The position numbers and the translations under genes are program-made. From the NCBI GenBank assembly GCA_035236585.1, contig CP141128.1, positions 22,659,618 through 22,723,617 of the forward strand: DNA of 64,000 nt. Direction: 5' to 3'. This document shows, piece after piece, positions 25,310 to 37,739 of the stretch. The notes beneath the pieces were generated by a model that saw nothing but the letters and a program-made list of their open reading frames with translations, searched no databases and was not told the DNA's origin. Origin of the DNA: Warburgia ugandensis (taxonomy: Eukaryota; Streptophyta; Magnoliopsida; Canellales; Canellaceae). Numbering within the stretch: position 1 is the stretch's first letter; every line of letters starts with the position of its first letter.

Positions 25310-25500
25310 CAGTAGTTGAAGGTATTCTTTCTATCTATGATACACCTGCTAAAGTTCTATTCGATACAGGCTCCACTCATTCATTCATATCTCGGGAGAT
25401 TGCATCAACCTTGGACATTATACCACAGGACCTGGACTTCACTCTAGAAGTCATGACTCCTGTAGGCCAGGCACTTCCCACCTATTCTTATCTCTAGGAT
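25310..25500 (+). pseudogene. T2 aspartic protease remnant
   Basis: The catalytic signature LFDTGSTHSF is at 25357-25386, with ISREIASTLD following, as in plant gypsy retropepsins. It lies in the same region as the zinc knuckle, as usual for a gag-pol polyprotein. Downstream, NDFDTILGMDWL (about 25555) is the conserved block linking protease to RT. Confidence 0.85.
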
Positions 25501-25799
25501 GTCCCCGTTTTGGTCAAAGATCATTTGCTACATGCCAATCTTATTCACTTATGAATGACTTCGACACCATCCTAGGAATGGACTGGCTAGCCCTTCATCA
25601 AGCCTTTGATTGCCGCCAGAAACGTGTAACTTTTACCCTAACAAATGGAGACACTTTCACCCTCCAAGGAAGAAAGGATTATTCTGGAGCGTGTGTTATT
25701 TCTGCCATGAAAGCAGTTAAGCACATTGCTCAGGGATGTCCCTTCTTCTTGGCCAAGATTGAATTTGTCGAGAGTCCCCAACCAAAGCTAAAGGATGTT

Positions 25800-26740
25800 G
25801 AGGTAGTCCAAGAATTTCCTGACGTATTCCCTGAGGACTTACCAGGTCTACCCCCACCAAGAGAAATTGAGTTTACCATTGACCTTATACCCAGTACTTC
25901 CCCTATTTCCAAAGCTCCTTACCGAATGGCTCCTGTAGAACTAAAAGAATTAAAGACACATTTATAGGAACTACTTGACAAAGGGTTCATATAGCCTAGC
26001 TTATCTCCGTGGGGAGCTCCAGTCCTTTTTGTTAAGAAAAAGGATGGATCCATGAGATTGTGAGTAGACTATCGGATGCTAAATAGGGTCACCATTAAGA
26101 ATAACTACCCCCTTCCCCGAATTGATGATCTTTTCGATCAACTTCAGTCAGCCAGAGTCTTCTCTAAGATTGATCTACGATCTAGCTACCATCAACTTCG
26201 AGTTAGAGAAGAAGACATCCCCAAGACAGCCTTCAGGACTCGATACAACCATTATGAATTTAGAGTGATGTTCTTTGGTTTAACTAATGCTCCAGCCGCA
26301 TTTATGGACCTCATGAATAGGGTGTTCAAGGAGTACTTAGACAAATTCATCATAGTATTTGTGGATGATATCTTGATATATTCAGAAACTCCTAAAGACC
26401 ATAAGGAACATCAAAGGATAACAGTAAGCACCCTACGAACACACAAGTTATATGCAAAATTCAGTAATTGTGAGTTTTGGCTAGAAAAGGTTAATTTCTT
26501 AGGACACATTATTTCTCAAGATGGCATAGCAGCCCACCCCGCTAAGGTTGAATCAATACAGAAATGGGAAAGACCTAAGACAGTCACAAAAATAAGAAGC
26601 TTCTTAGGACTTGCTGGATATTACAGGCGATTCATCAAGGGTTTTTCACAAATTGCTTTACCTTTAACTAAGCTAACCAAGAAAGACACAAGATTTGAAT
26701 GGATTGATAAATGTGAGGAAAGCTTCTAGGAACTAAAGAG
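25800..26740 (+). pseudogene. T2 reverse transcriptase remnant
   Basis: Motifs in order: [58 protein letters not shown], the FVDD catalytic box (26358-26369), KFSNCEFW, and [19 protein letters not shown]. This order and wording are those of Tekay/Del RT. The catalytic aspartates are present, but the reading frame as a whole is broken. Confidence 0.9.
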
Positions 26741-27140
26741 AAGGTTAACTACAGCACTTGTCCTTACCTTACCTTCAGGAAGTGGCAGATTTGAGATATA
26801 CAGCGATGCCTTACAACAAGGACTAGGCTGTGTACTTATGCAACATGGGAAGGTAATTGCTTATGCTTCTTAGCAACTCAAGAAGCATGAAGTCAATTAC
26901 CCGACCCATGACTTGGAATTAGCGGCCATAGTCTTTGCCTTGCGAATCTAGAGACATTATTTATATGGGGAAAAGTTTGAAGTTTTCACAGATCATAAGA
27001 GTCTTAAATATATCTTTTCCCAACAAGACCTAAACATGCGACAAAGAAAATGGATGGAATACTTAAAAGATTATGACTTCTCCATTCATTATCACCCTGG
27101 AAAAGCTAATGTGGTAGCTGATGCATTAAGTAGAAAAACC
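26741..27140 (+). pseudogene. T2 RNase H remnant
   Basis: Motifs FEIYSDA-like, [33 protein letters not shown], and ending in [10 protein letters not shown] (about 27110-27140). Together with the RT it would process RNA/DNA hybrids. The copy is broken. Confidence 0.8.
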
Positions 27141-27349
27141 CAAGGGATGTGTGCAAGTTCATCTACTAAGAGATGGAAGCTATTACAAGAAGTAATAACG
27201 TGGAAACCAGACATAAGTAAGCGCAAGATCATTATGGTAGGTCTAACGATAAAGTCGGTTGTTAATGAAAAGGTTAAGCAAGTACAGCAAGGAGATCTGG
27301 ACATACATGCTTTCATTGGAAAACCAGGGTTTACTAAAGGGGAAGATGG

Positions 27350-27712
27350 TAGCATTTACATGCAAGGAAGATTAGTGGTACCGACTAATGAAGAATTAAG
27401 ACAAGAAATCTTAAAAGAGGCTCCTCGGTCTAAGTATACTATACACCCTGGAGGAACTAACATGTATCAAGACTTAAAGAGACAATATTGGTGGGATGGT
27501 ATGAAAAGAGACATAGGGAAATTTGTGGCAAAGTGTCTAACATGTCAACAAGTAAAGGCCGTACATCAAAGACCTGCGAGATTGTTACAACCCCTTGAGT
27601 TACCCAAATGGAAATGGGATCATATTACCATGGACTTCATCGTAGGGTTACCTAGGACCTGAAAGGGTCATGACATAATCTGGGTAATTGCTGATAGATT
27701 GACCAAGAAATT
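27350..27712 (+). pseudogene. T2 integrase, N-terminal part
   Basis: [17 protein letters not shown], then [15 protein letters not shown] (the HHCC zinc-binding region), then [17 protein letters not shown], which opens the catalytic core with its first Asp. The match fades at about 27710, where Athila-type gag on the other strand begins. The rest of integrase and the 3' LTR are absent. Confidence 0.85.
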
Positions 27713-28740
27713 TTTTTATGCCTAGTACATCCAAGATTATAGGTCTTAGAATATGGGTTGTTGTTAAGATTGCGATATGCATTTAATGCATTTGCTTGTT
27801 CAACAAGATAGTCATTAAGGGCTCTATTTGACGGACAAGATGTAGTCATATGGGCTAGGCTAGAACAGAAAGCATATACATCTTGTGGAGGCTTCATAAT
27901 TGTAGCAATCATGATGGAATGAAGCATAGTTTCATGTATGTCAACTCTCCCATCATACTTGTTCATTCTCTCCAATGCAGAGTCAAGCTTATGGGATAGA
28001 TTTGTATACAATCCAATCTCATGTAGACCCCTTTTCTTTAGAGGCTGGGTTTTCTCTATCTTCTATTTGAATAATCTCATTGCTTAGAGTTATCTGATAA
28101 TGTCTGAAAGAACTCGAGGCCTCAATCTCATCTTTTATCAGAAGGCCCTTCCACTCATGGTATCTACCATTTGCCTATTCTAAGGAGTCAATGCCTCATA
28201 GAAGTATTGCACCTACTACCATTTCTTGAATCCAAGATGTGGGCATTTTTGTAGTAATTCATTCCACTAATTCCAACATTCATAATATTGTTCATCATCC
28301 CTTTGTTGGAAATTTATAATTTCTTGACGAAAGGCATTTGTTTTGTTAATGCAGAAGAATTTCTTTAAAAGCTTCCTACACAATTGGTCCCATGTATTTG
28401 TGGAACCTACCTCCAAGGAATTTAGCTGTGACTTGGCTTTATCCTTAAGTGAGAATGGGAATAACCTAAGCCTAATATTATCATCCAAAAAAATTCAAAA
28501 CTTACATGTGGTGCAAATATCAAGGAACTCATTAATATGTAGGTAAGGGTCTTCTTGCCCTTGACCATAAAAGGTCAGGAATAATTGTGTGACTCTCAAC
28601 TTTAACTCAATGTGATCTACATTTGTTAGGGGTAGCACTATGCAAGGTGGGGGGTTGAGTTGGAGTGCTGTACAAAAACCTCTAATAGATTTGCGCTCAA
28701 TTTTTGCTAGTAGTGTAGCCATGGGGATATGAACTTAGTT
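27713..28740 (-). pseudogene. Athila/Tat-type gag remnant, piece B
   Basis: The minus strand shows, in order, DPYLHINEFLDIC, IRLRLFPFSLKDKAKS followed by LNSLEVGS, TWDQLCRKLLKKFF, then further on CPSNRALNDYLVEQANALNA and NNPYSKTYNLG. This matches the retrotransposon gag domain and the zinc-region tail of Athila/Tat polyproteins (LRLFPFSLRDKAK...; NNPYSNTYNPGW in the family). Colinear with 62926-63480 plus 59500-60018. Broken. Confidence 0.8.
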
Positions 28741-31480
28741 TCTTTCCCCTTGCCTAAGGTTGAGTTCAATCTCTGGGTCAAATGGTACTAACTCTAAGTT
28801 CCAAGATCAACGCCCTTGCATAAACTATCCTAATTTCTAACTAAATGTCCTAACTATTTGTTGACTCTAACTCCAAGTGATGCACAATCAAATCTTAGTA
28901 TTAACTAATTGAGCAGTGTCTTGATTATCTTTTGTTACTACATAGGTAGTAGTTCCTTAGACCTAGGTCTAGATAACTCCTTTTATCCAGTTTGACCTAG
29001 GTCTAGATAAAGTGGTTAATACAATCTCATGTCAGGAGTCATTTAGACCTCAACTGACATGAATAAAAGGCATGGGAAAATCACTTGGATTTCAAGACAC
29101 CAACTATAATCACAATGCTTAGAAGCCACTGGGGTGACAATTCTTGTCCTTCTAAAAGGGTCCTATGAGTTCAATACCATAAGTTTCTTCCTTCTTAATT
29201 TTAGTAGTCCTTACTTAGATTATTAAACCTAGTCAAAGATAGTGAAATTTTTTTCCTAAACTAGTAATGGAAGATTAACACATGAAAGATGCTAAAACTA
29301 AAATATGCTAAACTTAACAATTTTCATATAAACAACACTTTCTAAAAATAAAACTTATCTAAATAAAAAACATTCCTAAATTTGTAACTTCCTCAAAATA
29401 AAATTTAGTAACTAACTAAGATGCAGACTTCAAACAATGAAATGACAACCAAACAAGCTATCAAACGAGAACTACCCAAGCATCATGCATATGACCATAG
29501 AATGGTAGACATGATTCACAGGGTAGGAATGGGTCTACTTTGATAATTTAAAAATCTAGCACATGAAATCAAACTCAAGCATTGACTAAGTAATCTAACA
29601 CACTAATTGGGTCCTTGAAATATCAAGCAAGCATGAAGTTTAGAGGATTGGAATTTAAACATAAACAATCTATCCAAAAATTCAAGTAAAATGAAATTTT
29701 GATCATTCAATTAATGGGATATGGAAAACATGTAATTAAGCAATTCTATCTAACCAAACATTCAATAATTAAGATCATTAACTACTAAAAACAAGTATGA
29801 ACCAGAAATTCCAAATCACTTCATTGAATCAAAGCAACATCCATCGACATGGTAAGCACATGCATGTAATCCAAATATGAAATTTGGGTTTTATGACAAT
29901 GAATGCTACATGATCTTAAACAACGCAAAAATACATTATAAACCTTCTTCAATCATCTAACATCAATCCCATGTAAGCATGAACTAAGATCAATGGAAAA
30001 TCCATTAGAAGGCAAAGGAAATGCTTGAGGAACACTAAAGAAAGCAAGATGGAAATCAATGGAATCAAAGGAGATCTAATGGCAATGAAAAACACATAAA
30101 AGAATGGATTCAAGGTGACTTTCCATTGGATGTGACTTCAAGTGGAAAATAACCTTGGATCTAAGCAATAAGATACAAAAGATTGGAAATGCAAGACAAC
30201 AACTTCCTAAGTGTGAAACTAAAAAGGATTCAAAAGCAATGAAGATGGAAAGATGAGCAACTAAACTTTAATGAAGAACTAGAGGACAAAGGCTTGGAAT
30301 CATGCATAGAACACTGGGAGAATATGGAAGCCACCTAAGGAGAAGATTGTTGAATGCAAAAAGGTAAGGGAAGAAGTGAAGAAAAAGCATGCCTCTCTCT
30401 TTGGAGTAGGAATTCTTTTTCTTTGCACAAAGTGTTATCTTCTTTGAATCTTGTTGGGATCTTTTATATTTTGTTTGCTAAGTTTTTTAGGGTGACTCAA
30501 AGTAAAGTAGGCTAGGATGAAAAGTAAAGGGACTTGGATGGCTAGGATTAGATATAGGAGTGGCTAGTTAGGGTTTTTCAAAAAGGAAATCAATTGGCCA
30601 CGTTGGGATGAATTAAGGTGGGAGATGCCACTTTTTTAAGGGTCCCCCTACAAAAGTTATGGAAGCATCCTTGAATATGGAAAATTGGTTTGGGAGATTA
30701 GGTAAGAGAGAGTGTGAGGTGGAGAGTAAAAAAATATGGTAATTGGTTGGGCTAGAGTGAAATAAGGAAGGTGGCAGAGTAGAAAGAGATGATTGACTAG
30801 GTAGTTTCTAAGGAAATGGTGATTGGTTGGATGGTCAGAATAGAAGTTTAGGAAGGTGGGATAGTCTTAACAAGACAGGAATCTTGAATGGAGCATGAAA
30901 TTTGTAGCATCTCTTAGTGGTGAGGTGGAAAGTGACAAAAACATGAAAAAATAATAAAAAAGGAGAGGTATCTTGCTATTGGTCCGCATGCTACCTTATC
31001 ATAGTGGATTTTCTCTCAATTTTCTTCAACATATCTTGATAAATCCCAAGGATAATTTTTTGGATTCTACTCTAATCATGGCCTTCCATGTCGCTTGGTT
31101 CATGTGGCTTGATTGCTAACTTTGAGAGCTCTATTGTCTTGACTTTATGGTTGGCTTAGATGGCTTTCTTGTCTTAGCTTAATGGCTCAAATCTTTGACT
31201 TTGGTAACTAGCTAGGACCCTTAGCTTGTCACCTTGTTCATGGCTTCAATATGGATAAGTGGTTTAAGAGAAACCCGTGCAAAGGTGGTGAACTTTGCAT
31301 GGCGTGTGCATGGGTTCACATTGGCCACCTTTGACTCCTTCCATTCTATCTTCAAGTATTCTTAGATGATTTGGACCCTTGATCTCATGCTGAAGTAATG
31401 ATTTTGAGGCTTTGACTAGATCTTTTGATCTTGATCATTAATTTTCATCTCGATCCATCTCGACTATTGTATCATCATCT
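28741..31480 (-). other. non-coding leader of Athila-type piece B
   Basis: About 2.7 kb upstream of gag with no credible frame. It includes the shared module (28955-29215). From 29220 on it aligns with piece A (17350-18012 then 19286-20908). A-rich runs and a 'ggct' phrase zone near 31070-31330 repeat those of piece A. No primer site was recognised. Confidence 0.6.
28955..29215. repeat. shared module, copy in Athila-type leader B
   Basis: Diverged copy of the module in the N-family LTRs. The order of landmarks is kept: 'aaagtggttaatac', 'catttagacctcaa', 'gccactggggtgac', 'ggtcctatgag'. It has the same orientation relative to element sense as in N1. Confidence 0.65.
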
Positions 31481-31484
31481 CACT

Positions 31485-31708
31485 TCTTATAAAAAGTTAA
31501 AAACTCTAATTAAATCCTAGAAAAATATGATTAGTCATATGATTACCTTGGATCAGCTTGTAAACCTACAAAATTTCAAATTTTTTGTCTTTTAGGTAAA
31601 AATGCATGTGTTATAATTTTTTGATCAAAAACACTAATTTAGCCCTATAAGCTATAACACATGGGTAACTAATTAAGTGGTTTTTTATGTAAAATTAAAC
31701 ACTTATTA
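31485..31708 (-). repeat. LTR-like repeat, start only (piece B)
   Basis: Aligns with 18023-18250 and 20915-21135 ('tataaaaagt', 'aaatatgatta', 'tttttgtctttta'), then stops within the 'aacacttatta' phrase. Confidence 0.6.
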
Positions 31709-33024
31709 AAGCTTTCTTAACTAGTTCATCTATTCAACTAACTAAAAAGCATTCTGATTTGTTATTGGGAAATTGATACGATACATTAAAACATTAATCC
31801 TAACTCGTATATTCCCAAAAGATACATCCATTATGTCTATCCTATAATTGATGGATGCATTGGTTGTTCCTAAAAAGGGATGATATAAATCAAAAGAATT
31901 TGATGATTGGAGTTCGAGATTGGTTCCATTTCTAGGACAAGAAAATATTTAGTAAAGAAGAACTTGTTTAGTCTTACCAAAAAATTTCTCAATAACTCCC
32001 CTCAATTTATGTATAGACCCATCTATTAATTGTAATGTTATTCATGTGCGTTACAAGTCCCTTAAGCCTAATGTCTCATGCACATAATTTGAAATTTACA
32101 CAAATGCCTAAACCTACCAATGGAATGATTCTTGATAACACATGAGATTATAGGTACTCCTAGATCCTTGCATTTAAGTGGCATAATTTAGGATAGAATT
32201 AATCTATTCGATGAGGATGGCCTTCTTAAACACTTGGGTCCTAGATTTGTATTTTTGAGTGTAAAGGTTTTTCAACAACTTAGCACAAGCAAGACTTGTC
32301 TAATGACTTCTAAGAGTGGAAGATGTATTTCAACTTGGTTGAACATTTCAAGAATGTCTTCAATCATAATATTATTGCTAAAAGGAGAGGGTTAGTCAGG
32401 ACATCACATAAGATTCCTCTTATGTAGTCTTAGATGTCACTTCTTCAACTGAACAAGAAACATGATTTGGCTTATAGTTTTGGATTATGGTTCTTCTAAA
32501 CTATTGTACTGGTTCCCTTTCAATCCTATCACTCTCTAGGTTGAATATGAATTCTTCCTTAACTCTATTATCTATTTGCTTCTTACTCCTCAGAGTCATG
32601 AATTATGCATTGATTGTGTGAGTGAAGAAGTTGGTTAAATATTTCATAACAAAGTCAAGACCTTGCTCTTAAATTTAAAACTCCTAATAGGTTGTATAAA
32701 CTAGGTAGGATTGTCAGGCAAACATTGAAAGTTAGGACTTGATGGAACACTGCCTCTTAGTTTGGCGGTCACCATGAAAAGCTGGATTCCTCTACCCATG
32801 ATTGTGTCATCCCGAGGGAAGGTTTGGGCTGCATTGGTGTGCTCGTGAACAATCTCAAGGCATTGATAGGTAGAGGGACAATTTTGATGGCATGGACTTG
32901 ACTAAGACAAATGGCACATGCCTCATGAGTGGTAGATGGAGATGGCATCAGTAAGAGATCTTGTTTGTTACTCAAGTTATTTAACTTTCTAGATAGATCT
33001 ATTATGCATGAAACATTGTAAAGG
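31709..33024 (-). mobile_element. Athila/Tat-type gag-protease fragment, piece C
   Basis: The minus strand resembles 58300-59500. The stretch 31890-32100 is like the protease-adjacent block, and 32250-32400 is like the block with YAKFLKEL. At 32769-32975 a reading block has CAICLSQVHAIKI and INALRLF, like the zinc-region of Athila/Tat gag (CAICQS...H...CP in the family). No LTR is attached. It ends next to the CACTA terminus at 33028. Broken, with many breaks. Confidence 0.55.
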
Positions 33025-33027
33025 CAC

Positions 33028-33320
33028 CACTACTACAAAGGAGGTTTTTAAAGTCAGTAAAAACATTAATAGAAGTTGGTAAGGAAACAACTGGCTTCAA
33101 AAGTTGACTCTTTTAAGTCAATTTATTTAGAATGACTTAAAAAACAAGTGTTTTCAAAGTCATTCTAGAAAAAAAAAAAAAAAAAAATTAAATTGGCATC
33201 TTTAGAAGTTATTGTAACAAAAAAAAACCCCTTCAAAAACAGAGTTTTTTGAAAACGACTTAAAAAGATACCATTTTTCAAGTCATTTTTTTAGAACAAC
33301 TTTAAAAGTACTTTTTTTAT
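33028..33320. repeat. CACTA terminus and subterminal repeats
   Basis: After the terminal CACTACTACAA the sequence repeats short words in both orientations: 'aagtca(g/a)t', 'gaatgactt', 'aagtcattct', 'acgacttaaaa', 'aagtcatttttt', 'aactttaaaag'. Arrays of this kind are the binding sites of the TnpA-type protein in CACTA elements. A poly-A run (33171-33188) interrupts them. Confidence 0.75.
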
Positions 33321-34059
33321 TTATTTGGCTTACATTGCAATCTACCTGCATTTTTGCATATATTCAATGTGCCACCTACGACATTATTCTTACAATATTT
33401 AAACACATGAAAAAGAAACACACATTCACTTTCACATTGGGTATAAAACACCCAAATTCTTCAACCATCCACCCTACAACACATTCACATATACATTCAC
33501 TTCCACACCACATTCACATCTTAAAATGACTTAACAATTAAAGAAACCACATGACATTCATTGCAATCTCCATATTCACTTCATTTACTTCCACATGCCA
33601 AGTTCCCTTCATTCATCAACCAATAAAATATATATGCTTCAATGGAAATAATGAAAACTAAAAGAGCTCATGCATGTCCACATTCACTTCATTTACAGTC
33701 CAAGTTCCCCTGATTCATCCCCTAATAATATATATATATATATATACATACATACATATATATACACATTTTAATTAAAAAATGAAAAGTAGAAGAAAAC
33801 ATGCATATCAATGAAAAGAATACTTTATTATGGATAAGGTAATTTATACTCATATAGATACTCCCAATTGTTCTAATTGAAACTCATTACATACTTAGCC
33901 CATTAGCTTCGTATTTCATTAAGGTTTATTTGGAGTAACTCTTCTTGTTTGCCCATTTAGAAAGCAAAATAGCTTACAATACAAATTTTTTAATTCAATT
34001 GACATATTCTTTTGTGCTGGGATCCATCAACAAGGGTTAAAAAATATAAGATTGTGACC
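33321..34059. other. CACTA non-coding interior with AT/TATG microsatellite
   Basis: AT-rich DNA between the subterminal repeats and the 3' end of the transposon gene. It contains an AT microsatellite with 'catacata' interruptions (33727-33765). No gene or RNA recognised. Confidence 0.5.
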
Positions 34060-37000
34060 AGTAAAAAATGTCTTATCTTTCTTAATTAGGAGACACTAAC
34101 ACCATCAAGTACTAGGGTCTTCATGTATCTCATCACATACTACTTGCACTCCCAATCAGATTGTTGTTTAGGGCATTATGCAAGAAAAGAAGGAAAATAA
34201 AAAGGACCAATAAAAACTATGTAATATTGTAAATTTAGTTTATAAAGTAGAGTAATTAATTGTTTTCCATACCTTTATATTCTTCCAAGTGAATTTCGGT
34301 GGTTGTATTATCTCGTTCAGATTAGCCCATGTTAACCATGCTCAACAAATTTAAGTTTTAAATGCATTTTATATGGATAAAATATTACTTAGATATACAT
34401 AATATATGAAAAGATTAAAATCTTACTTATTTATAATTTCTACAAGGGCTGGACATGCGTACAATCCACACACACCAAAAAAGAAAAAAGAAAAAAAAAG
34501 AACTCTTACAAAAACAAGCATCATCTAATAAGCCCTACATACACAATCATATGAATTAAAGTTTACAATGCTTTTGTGTAGAACAAGTTGTTAACAAAAT
34601 AAAGAAAAGAAAACATATCTATTATTATAGGGAATCATTAAGCCTTGCCCCTTGGAGCACTAGAAGAACCTTGGTAATATATCATCTACACACCTCTCCA
34701 TAGGCCATTGCTCCACTACTCCACACATGATGTTGGGGTCAAGGACTTGGTAAAGAACGTCTCCAATCTCAAAAAGGCTCATTGCAGCATTCAAGAAGTT
34801 GCATAAAAGAAATAATTATTTCTTATTATGAAAAATAACATGTAATGTCCAGTACTATAGAAGTAGAAATTTGTTTATTCCCCATTTAGGAGACAATGTG
34901 ATGGTTCTTCAGTTGACCCCATTGGCAAACTCATAATAGGTCCTCTATCATAAGTGGCATCTCAACAATGACACTGGGAAGAACTTCCTCCATGTGTATG
35001 GGGTTGATTGTCTTATCTTCATTGATTAGTCCAAAGAGTAACTTTAAGGATCAAGGCGTCTTAGCTAGGACTTCAACATGATCCTTAGACTACTGCTAGA
35101 AAAGTTGCAGAGTCAATTAATATTGACCAATGATGATATTCAAATGTATGATGAAAACTAAAAATAAATACTAGTACCAATTCAATTGGTGCGTTGATAG
35201 CTAAGGATGCAATGGTGAGTAGCCTTGGTGATGCTTTTTGTTGCTAATTAACCTTAGATATAGTTAATAAATGATTAAATTGAGTTCTATAGCTAAAATT
35301 TGTTGTTAAGGAAAGTAGAGTGAAAATATATATATATATATATTGCATGGACTCTATGGGAATGATGAATTCCTCTTGCCTAGCAACGCGATATAAACTA
35401 CCTACCCAACAGTTACAACATTTTCCATTTCTAAAGGAGATAGAAGGTACAGTCATAATCAAAGCCATCTTCATGGACACGCTCTTAGTATGTGGAGGCA
35501 TACTAACCTGGTGCAAAAAGTTTGATTCGTGCTTATGGAATGATGCAACTACAAAAATGTTTTGACGAGTATCTAAGGCCAATAGAAATTGACCTACCTA
35601 TAAATCATAAATGCACCACACATTAAAGAGATCGAGATATGAGAATTACAAAAAGACAATGAAAAGGGTCTAGTGTAGTGAATACCTCTTTGGCTAAATT
35701 TTCTGTCTCGAAGGGTGTAGTTATCCTTCTTAATCTTCTTCAATAGGAGAGTTACAACTAGCATCTGATGGAGGTATAAGGGTGGTACAAAGATCTAGTA
35801 GAAGGGAAGCATAAACTATTAGCAAACCCTTATCCTCTCACACAAATCAATGTAGGCCTACAAATCTTCTTTTGTAAGTGTTCTCTTCTGAAAGAATCTA
35901 GAAGGAACAATACCACTCTCTATGCCCCTAACTTGACTAGGGTGGTCCTGTACTAGATGTCAATGTTCACATTAGTGCTGCTTAGAGTTCCTGTACTCAT
36001 GCTTTCTTGGGTAAGAATGCTTTGTAAAATTTAATTAGAAGGACATGATGAGTTCATTTATTTAATTGTGCAATATTGAAGGTAGTCAAGTGTAACAAGT
36101 GGAACCACTTACAATGCAAGAAGCAACTTCTGCAGTAGCTTCATCTGTGAACCCTTGGATGTTACGAGCCACCAAATGTGCCATCTTCCAAAGAATGGTG
36201 TGGTCAACTAGATTTGTAGTCTCAGCTTTCTTTTGCTGTCAAGCAAGACACTATAGTTAAGCAATGAATTGTGTATAACTATAGTATAATTTGAAAGGAA
36301 CAAACTATCACAAATGCTTACTTCATGCTCTTTCAAATGGGCATAGCCCAACCTAGAGAGGTGGTGTTGCATATTAAGTTTCATGCACCTTTCTTCCTCT
36401 TGAACTCTTTACCTGTACATTTGTACATACATAATTAAGTGCAATAATTGGATGTTACATATAATTAGTTAAATGCAACATCATTTTAGCACAAACCTCA
36501 AATTCAGGGGACATGTGGTCTTATAATGCATTCCATGCATCTTGGTCAATAATGTTATAATAAATGGTAAGCATTATATATAATCTCGATGGATCATTGA
36601 CATATGGAGCTATCTAATTGAGCATAAGGTAGTTCTTCTATTTTCTCCATTGCTCTCCAGATCCTTACAAAGCACGTGTCTACCTCTTCTTAGGTATCTT
36701 AAAGGCAATATGCAAAGTATAAAGCATGTTACTATATTTTAAAATAAGAAGATAAAGTATGTTATAAATTTTATAATGCTTAATACTTTTGCGTACCTTC
36801 AACATCTCCAATATTGAGTATTTTATTGATTACGGCACATGTCTCCAATCATCAAATATGATAAGCACCATGCTTCTTACCATAGAGAAGAGAAAACCAT
36901 TATATGATGCTACACTCTCACCTATCTCCTACCCCTTACTATTGTACTATACAGCTTCTTTATGTCCCTTCAAATTTCTCATGATAACTTTTTCTATTGT

Positions 37001-37105
37001 TGTTTGCCCTCTGCCCTTTCTCTTCTGAGTGTTGCTCAAGTTCACCTCTGGTTCATGCTCTTGATATTGTTCATATTCTTCATTTTGATGTTTTTTAGGT
37101 TCCAT
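34060..37105 (-). pseudogene. CACTA gene: Transposase_24/Ptta-like part with C48 protease part
   Basis: Start ATG at 37105. Exon 1 (37105-36797) encodes MEPKKHQNEE..., then KRKGRGQTT, GESVASYNGFLF and FDDWRHVP, and ends at a GT donor. Exon 2 (about 36731-36497) has IPKKR, GEQWRK, DPSRLYIML and DQDAWNAL...HMSPEFE. A third exon has HHLSRLGYAHLKEHE. Further blocks are ILWKMAHLVARNIQGF (about 36200), RGIESGIVPSRFF (about 35890) and HQVSMPPHTKSVSM...WVGSLYRVA (35340-35560), all typical of plant En/Spm Ptta proteins. Downstream come KGQGLMIP (about 34650) and WEC...YVMRYMK (34120-34155), the C48/Ulp1 signature with its catalytic Cys codon at 34146-34148. Exon 1 has three in-frame stops (36949, 36931, 36832) and exon 2 several, all TAG or TAA at places where the family has Gln. 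A frame change lies in exon 3. A pseudogene. Confidence 0.7.
35327..35343. repeat. (AT)n microsatellite
   Basis: Short TA run directly after the conserved C-terminal block of the Ptta-like part (read on minus). It adds a meaningless YIYIYI tail to the open frame there. Confidence 0.8.
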
Positions 37106-37739
37106 CTTTACTACAAACAAGAGCATAATGATATCAAAATAATGAAATCAAATAGGTCAAGTACTACATTTAAAGAAAACAAAATTAGAGCAATGCATAA
37201 GAAACTTGCTTTTTTGAGTATCAGCTAAATGATAAATGAGAATGTAAATGCAATGCAAAACTCACCAAAAATAAGATATTAAGGAAACTTCCTAATTCTA
37301 ATTAGGATATAAGTCAGTATCATAAATCCCATTCACATTTCATTGTAAGACTCTTAGAAACAAACTTTAAGATAAAAACAACCTAATAAATAATAACAAT
37401 TACTTTATATAAATACTATGAGATAAATGATTATTTTAAAGAAGAAAAGGTAATAAAGGATAAAATCATGTGTGTACCATTTAAGGCATTCAATAATTCC
37501 TCTTGACTATTTAAGAATACCATGTAATAATTAGTTTCTAAAGCTGCTATTTTGATTCCATGGTTTAATGCAATCACTTATGACAACCACCACTATGTTC
37601 TCCTAGACCAAAAGCACAAATTGATAGTAATTAGACCTCATATATACTCTATTATATGCATGGGGACTTAGTTTCTGTAAAAGTCTTGATTTTCCCTTTT
37701 GAGAATCTACTCTCAAAATAGTGAAGTAACTATGATGGA
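37106..37739. other. AT-rich DNA upstream of the CACTA gene
   Basis: No gene, no CACTA right terminus and no recognised repeat. It may hold the promoter side of the transposon if the element once extended here. Confidence 0.4.

Larger units (their letters stand above)
21668..27712 (+). mobile_element. T2: partial Tekay/Del-type Ty3/gypsy element
   Basis: Plus-strand element with a partial 5' LTR (21668-24125), tRNA-Met primer site, gag, protease, RT, RNase H and the first part of integrase. No 3' LTR is present: the sequence changes to a minus-strand Athila-type gag at about 27712. The left edge also starts part-way into the LTR, as comparison with the solo LTR at 60019-62925 shows. The coding region is broken, with around ten breaks. 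It belongs to a different family from N1/N2, with a 2.9-kb LTR. It cannot be dated from one LTR. Confidence 0.85.
27713..31708 (-). mobile_element. Athila/Tat-type element, piece B (gag, leader, LTR-like start)
   Basis: Minus-strand piece: gag remnants 27713-28740, a long non-coding leader (28741-31480), then 230 bp of the LTR-like repeat (31485-31708). Pol is missing on the left, where T2 lies. On the right it stops inside the LTR-like repeat and another Athila-type piece begins. Broken and partial. Together with piece A it shows that this family has a leader of about 2.7 kb between LTR and gag. Confidence 0.7.
33028..37105 (-). mobile_element. CACTA (En/Spm) DNA transposon, one end found
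   Basis: The left terminus is CACTACTACAA at 33028, the plant CACTA inverted-repeat signature, followed by subterminal repeats. Inside is a decayed minus-strand transposon gene (34060-37105). The opposite terminus (ttgtagtagtg) was not found between 37105 and 45000, so the true right end is unknown or lost; the end given is the start codon of the gene. No TNP2/DDE transposase was seen. Most likely a defective copy. Confidence 0.7.
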
